This document shows positions 4,722-7,426 of a stretch of DNA of 7,426 bases, in pieces (position 1 is the stretch's first letter; each line of letters begins with the position of its first letter). The stretch is taken from contig SMXE01000016.1 in assembly GCA_004357015.1 (NCBI GenBank), forward strand, positions 1 to 7,426, written 5' to 3'. Both the position numbers and the translations under genes were made by a program. This DNA comes from Caldithrix sp. GTDB taxonomy: Bacteria; Zhuqueibacterota; Zhuqueibacteria; Oceanimicrobiales; Oceanimicrobiaceae. The notes under the pieces were generated by a model. The model did no database searches, was not told where the DNA came from, and was given only the letters and a program-made list of their open reading frames with translations.

Positions 4722-5360
4722 ATGAAGACGAACGTATTATTTTCTCTTGCGCTGCACGCCGTGCTGGTCGCGGCCTTATTTACCCTGCGTGGCCGGCCAG
4801 ACATGTTCGAAGGCTATCCGGTGGTCATCCCCGTGGAAATCGTCAGAATGGAGCCCGTATCTTTCAAGGCGCCCGAAGTTGAGAAGATTGTTCCAAGACA
4901 CCAGCGGGTTAAGCCGAAACCAAAGAAGCTTGAGGGCGTGACCGTTGAAAAACCGAAAATTGTAGAAGAAGAACCGGAAGAGCAGCCGCCAAAGCAAGTC
5001 GAAGAGCCGGAGAAATCCGACAAAGGCAAATCCACGGTCGGCGGAGAGAAAGTCCGGCTCGACGTTAAGGAGTTTCCATTTTCCTACTACCTGGCGCTGC
5101 TGCAGTCGCGGATTCAGGCAAATTGGGAGCCCCCCTTTGCTTCGCGCAGACAGGCGTTGAGCCGAAAAGCGCTGGTTTACTTCAAAATCAAACGCAACGG
5201 TGAAATTACCGGAGTTGCTATTGAGCGCGGCTCGGGAGACTACCTTTTTGATCAAGCCGTCATGCGGGCGGTGCTGTTGGCGAATCCCTTGCCGCCGCTG
5301 CCTTTTGATTTTCCGGAGCCGGCGCTGGGGGTGCATTTTGAGTTTGAGCAAGGGCGATGA
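4722..5360 (+). CDS. tolA: TolA/TonB-type periplasm-spanning energy transducer
   Basis: A 212-residue protein with the three-part TonB/TolA layout. The N-terminal membrane anchor (about 4-21) contains Ser8 and His12 in the SxxxH spacing used by TonB and TolA to contact the motor. A charged Pro/Lys/Glu linker follows (about 45-105; KPKPKK, EEEPEEQPPK). A TonB C-terminal domain (about 117-212) has YYLALLQSRIQANWEPP, VYFKIKRNGEITGVAIERGS and FDQAVMRAVLLANPLPPLP. It should carry force from TolQR to TolB/Pal. It is half the length of E. coli TolA (421 residues) and lacks the long helical domain, and its tail is more TonB-like. Position between tolR and tolB assigns the role. AAGGA (4708-4712) lies 9 nt before the ATG, and the gene follows tolR by 25 nt. 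Confidence 0.87.
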   Translation: MKTNVLFSLALHAVLVAALFTLRGRPDMFEGYPVVIPVEIVRMEPVSFKAPEVEKIVPRHQRVKPKPKKLEGVTVEKPKIVEEEPEEQPPKQVEEPEKSDKGKSTVGGEKVRLDVKEFPFSYYLALLQSRIQANWEPPFASRRQALSRKALVYFKIKRNGEITGVAIERGSGDYLFDQAVMRAVLLANPLPPLPFDFPEPALGVHFEFEQGR

Positions 5361-5390
5361 GCGTGAAGCGAAGAGAGTAAAGGGTAAAGA

Positions 5391-6689
5391 GTGGAGAGTG
5401 AGATTAGAAAAAGTTTGAGGGAAATTGGCTGCTTTCTGGTTTTGTTGGGGTTGGCTAATCCGGTGTTGGCGCAGACAGATGTATACTTGAAAGTCTACAC
5501 CAAGACGTTTCAGCGGATGACAATCGACCTGTATCCGTTTGAAGGCGCAACCAACGGGACAAACAGCGACGTCCTGAGCGCGTTGATCACTGAAGTGCTT
5601 AAGAACGATCTGTGGATGTCCGGCTATTTCTCAGTGAGTCTCCGGACTGGTCAGCCGGCGACCAGTAACTCAACCGCCGCAAAAAACGGCGGCGCCATTG
5701 CCCGGCTGGGCGGGACGTATGAAATCAGCAGCCGCGGTGTGACCATGCAACCGAGTCTGGTGGACAACGCCTCCGGCAAAACCATCATCCGGTCTGGTTA
5801 CACCGGACGCCGGGGCAACGAGCGCCGCACCATCCACAGAATTGCGGACGATGTCGTTTACAGTCTGACCGGTGAACGAGGGACAGCATTAACCCAAATC
5901 GCGTACGTGCACCAAAAACAGGATGGCGTGAAAGAGCTCGCCGTGATGGATTATGATGGTCACAATGCCAGAATTCTCACCTCTGACAAAAGCATCGCTC
6001 TTTCCCCCGCCTGGTCGCCGGACGGCAGACGTTTGTGCTACACCTCGTACAAAGATGAACGTCAGAATCTGTATGTGATCAATCTGGCCACCGCCACCCA
6101 GTTTCGCATCTCCAACGTTACGGGTTTGAATTCCGCCCCGGCCTGGTCGCCGGACGGCGCCAAGATCGCCATGACGCTGTCCAAGGATGGCAACGCCGAG
6201 ATCTATTTGCTGGATGTGGAGAAAAAAAGTTTCACCCGGCTGACGTACAACCGCGCCATCGATTCCTCGCCGACCTGGTCACCTTCGAACCGGGAGATCG
6301 CGTTCACGTCTGACCGCTCGGGGTCGCCACAGATCTACATCATGGGTGCTGAGGGATTGAATATTCGCAGGCTGACCTATGAGGGCAGTTACAATGACTC
6401 GCCCACATGGTCACCGCGGGGAGACAAAATCGCTTACGTTTCCAGAACCGAATCCGGGTTCGACATTTACACCATTGATGCCATGGGCGAAAACCAGATG
6501 CGGTTGACCGACAGCAGCAGCAGCAATGAAGATCCGTACTGGGCGCCAAACGGGTTTTCGTTGACCTTCAGTTCCTCCAGAAGCGGCAGGCAGGAACTCT
6601 ACTCGATGTTCTGGGATGGATCGGATCAAAAGAAAATAACGTCAGGCGGGGTCAACTACATGCCGGCCTGGTCGCCACGACTGAATTAG
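5391..6689 (+). CDS. tolB: TolB, periplasmic beta-propeller protein of Tol-Pal
   Basis: A 432-residue secreted protein of normal TolB length (E. coli 430). A signal peptide ends NPVLA (cleavage likely after Ala27). The N-terminal TolB domain (about 30-150) begins VYLKVYTK, with IDLYPFEG and ITEVLKNDLWMSGYF. A six-bladed propeller (about 168-432) repeats the PAWSPDG..I.Y.S/IY.. pattern: PAWSPDGRR, PAWSPDGAK, PTWSPSNRE, PTWSPRGDK, PYWAPNGFS, PAWSPRLN. TolB binds Pal and the transducer in the periplasm. The GTG start is supported by AGGG (5381-5384) 6 nt upstream and yields a proper signal peptide. The 30-nt gap after the previous gene is almost wholly purine. An 18-bp direct repeat in the DNA (6009-6026 and 6141-6158, 132 bp apart, one blade) reflects the propeller, not a mobile element. 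Confidence 0.95.
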   Translation: MESEIRKSLREIGCFLVLLGLANPVLAQTDVYLKVYTKTFQRMTIDLYPFEGATNGTNSDVLSALITEVLKNDLWMSGYFSVSLRTGQPATSNSTAAKNGGAIARLGGTYEISSRGVTMQPSLVDNASGKTIIRSGYTGRRGNERRTIHRIADDVVYSLTGERGTALTQIAYVHQKQDGVKELAVMDYDGHNARILTSDKSIALSPAWSPDGRRLCYTSYKDERQNLYVINLATATQFRISNVTGLNSAPAWSPDGAKIAMTLSKDGNAEIYLLDVEKKSFTRLTYNRAIDSSPTWSPSNREIAFTSDRSGSPQIYIMGAEGLNIRRLTYEGSYNDSPTWSPRGDKIAYVSRTESGFDIYTIDAMGENQMRLTDSSSSNEDPYWAPNGFSLTFSSSRSGRQELYSMFWDGSDQKKITSGGVNYMPAWSPRLN

Positions 6690-6720
6690 TTTAAATCGTT
6701 TTCATTGCTTTTTGATTTGA

Positions 6721-6726
6721 AAGGAG
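6721..6726 (+). promoter_or_regulatory. Strong ribosome-binding site deciding the pal start
   Basis: AAGGAG is centred 8 nt before ATG 6735. A longer frame beginning with TTG at 6705 would place this site inside the gene and add ten residues ahead of the signal sequence, so 6735 is the start. Confidence 0.75.
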
Positions 6727-6734
6727 TACTCAGG

Positions 6735-7265
6735 ATGGGAAAAAAAACAAGTTTGCTTTACGGACTATTTATTCTTTTACTAGTCGTATCGATAAGCGGT
6801 TGCGGCGGCAGCAAAGAAACGGTGAACTTTGAACCTGAACACGATCCGTTTCCGCCGGTAAACGAGCCGGAGCAGCCGGAGCCTGCCACTGTGACGCCCG
6901 AACCGCCGGCAGACATCGCGCGAAAAGAGCCCCTGATTTTACTGGCCATACATTTTGATTTTGACAGGTCAGCCCTGACGCCGGAAGCCAGAGCCCTGCT
7001 GGCTGAGAATGCACATAAACTGAGCGAGAATCCTGACGTCAGCGTGCGGATCGAGGGCCATTGTGACGAGCGAGGTACGGTCGAATACAACCTGGCGCTC
7101 GCAGAACGGCGCGCCTTGTCGGTGAGAAACTACATCATCAATTATGGCATTTCACCCAACCGCCTGACCATTATCAGTTACGGCAAGGAACGGCCCATCG
7201 ATTTTGGACATACTCCCCTGGCCTGGGCACAAAACAGACGCGCTGAATTTGTCATTCAAAACTAA
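6735..7265 (+). CDS. pal: Pal, peptidoglycan-associated outer-membrane lipoprotein
   Basis: A 176-residue lipoprotein. The lipoprotein signal (MGKKTSLLYG, then a Leu/Val/Ile core) ends at the lipobox ISGC, with Cys23 to be lipidated. A Pro/Glu-rich tether spans about 33-66. The OmpA C-terminal domain covers about 67-176: IHFDFDRSALTPEA, EGHCDERGTVEYN, LAERRALSVRNYI, SYGKERPI and the terminal NRRAEFVI. Asp111 and Arg126 occupy the positions that hold the diaminopimelate group of peptidoglycan. It anchors the outer membrane to the wall and is released from it by TolB. The gene follows tolB by 45 nt with a strong AAGGAG. It is typical of Pal in size and position. Confidence 0.95.
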   Translation: MGKKTSLLYGLFILLLVVSISGCGGSKETVNFEPEHDPFPPVNEPEQPEPATVTPEPPADIARKEPLILLAIHFDFDRSALTPEARALLAENAHKLSENPDVSVRIEGHCDERGTVEYNLALAERRALSVRNYIINYGISPNRLTIISYGKERPIDFGHTPLAWAQNRRAEFVIQN

Positions 7266-7278
7266 GCGAGTTGAAGCC

Positions 7279-7426
7279 ATGAATTGCGGCAATGAATTTA
7301 TCACAGGTCACAAGCAAAGCAAGTTGCGGAATATTCCCCTCCGTACGCTTGTTCAGATGTTTTGCACCGCAGGCATCTTGCTGCTGGCCGGTTGTGCAAG
7401 CGGACGCATAAGTTCGCATCAGACCG
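7279..7426 (+). CDS. Lipoprotein in the cpoB/ybgF position (N-terminal part only)
   Basis: An open frame from ATG 7279 continues past the window edge (49 codons seen). After a basic n-region (HKQSKLRN, then PLR), a hydrophobic core FCTAGILLLAGC ends in a lipobox LAGC, with lipidated Cys39 followed by Ala-Ser-Gly. The n-region is unusually long; a later Met at codon 27 is an alternative start but lacks a visible Shine-Dalgarno. The chosen start has only a weak GAG 8 nt upstream, 13 nt after the pal stop. In most tol-pal operons this slot holds CpoB/YbgF, a periplasmic TPR protein coordinating wall synthesis with outer-membrane constriction, sometimes made as a lipoprotein. No TPR is visible yet, so the function is inferred from position only. 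Confidence 0.7.
   Translation, partial: MNCGNEFITGHKQSKLRNIPLRTLVQMFCTAGILLLAGCASGRISSHQT

Noticed and set aside
4776..5351. A 191-codon minus-strand open frame opposite the TolA-like gene
   Set aside because: The low-complexity Phe/Arg/Leu composition is the shadow of the Lys/Glu/Pro-rich linker on the other strand.
6009..6158. An exact 18-bp direct repeat 132 bp apart
   Set aside because: It encodes AWSPDG in successive blades of the TolB propeller and is explained by protein repeat structure.
1..7426. tRNA, rRNA, CRISPR arrays, insertion sequences or transposase genes
   Set aside because: No cloverleaf, rRNA core sequence, regularly spaced repeat array or transposase motif was found on reading both strands.

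Overview
The window reads as chromosomal DNA from a Gram-negative (outer-membrane) bacterium. The main reason is a nearly complete Tol-Pal operon on the + strand: tolQ, tolR, a TolA/TonB-type transducer, tolB, pal, then the start of a further lipoprotein that sits where cpoB/ybgF usually does. Composition is moderately GC, non-ATG starts are used (TTG, GTG), and GYF_2 domains sit beside a MinD/ParA ATPase. This would suit an environmental lineage such as the FCB group, KSB1-like phyla or Deltaproteobacteria-like phyla, but the sequence alone does not fix the taxonomy.

Layout, left to right. (1) 1-190, minus: the 5' end of a secreted protein whose mature N-terminus resembles MltD-like lytic transglycosylases; it runs off the left edge. 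(2) 191-548: non-coding, with two strong inverted repeats, one of them a 76-bp composite hairpin that looks like a dispersed intergenic repeat. (3) 549-941, minus: a small VOC/glyoxalase-fold protein with a recognisable extended -10 promoter at 974-1001. (4) About 1111-1503, plus: decayed coding sequence. Two reading frames carry pieces of a subtilisin-like (S8) protease, and the catalytic-serine segment is missing. (5) 1504-1651: AT-rich upstream region with a 9-bp inverted repeat. (6) 1652-2962: a GYF_2-MinD/ParA fusion ATPase with a four-cysteine tail. (7) 3042-3242: a stand-alone GYF_2 protein, clearly paralogous to the N-terminus of the ATPase. (8) 3394-3422: a good sigma70-like promoter. 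(9) 3541-7426: the tol-pal operon.

How the genes work together. TolQ-TolR form the inner-membrane proton-driven motor. The TolA-like protein carries that force across the periplasm to TolB and Pal, which tether the outer membrane to peptidoglycan and drive outer-membrane constriction at division. The lytic transglycosylase candidate is also an envelope function, but it is divergent and separated by the repeats. The least explained part is the pair of GYF_2 genes just upstream of tolQ. A MinD-type ATPase fused to a peptide-binding-like domain, with a free copy of the same domain and then the Tol motor, suggests a positioning or regulatory module for envelope constriction. That link is inference from gene order only.
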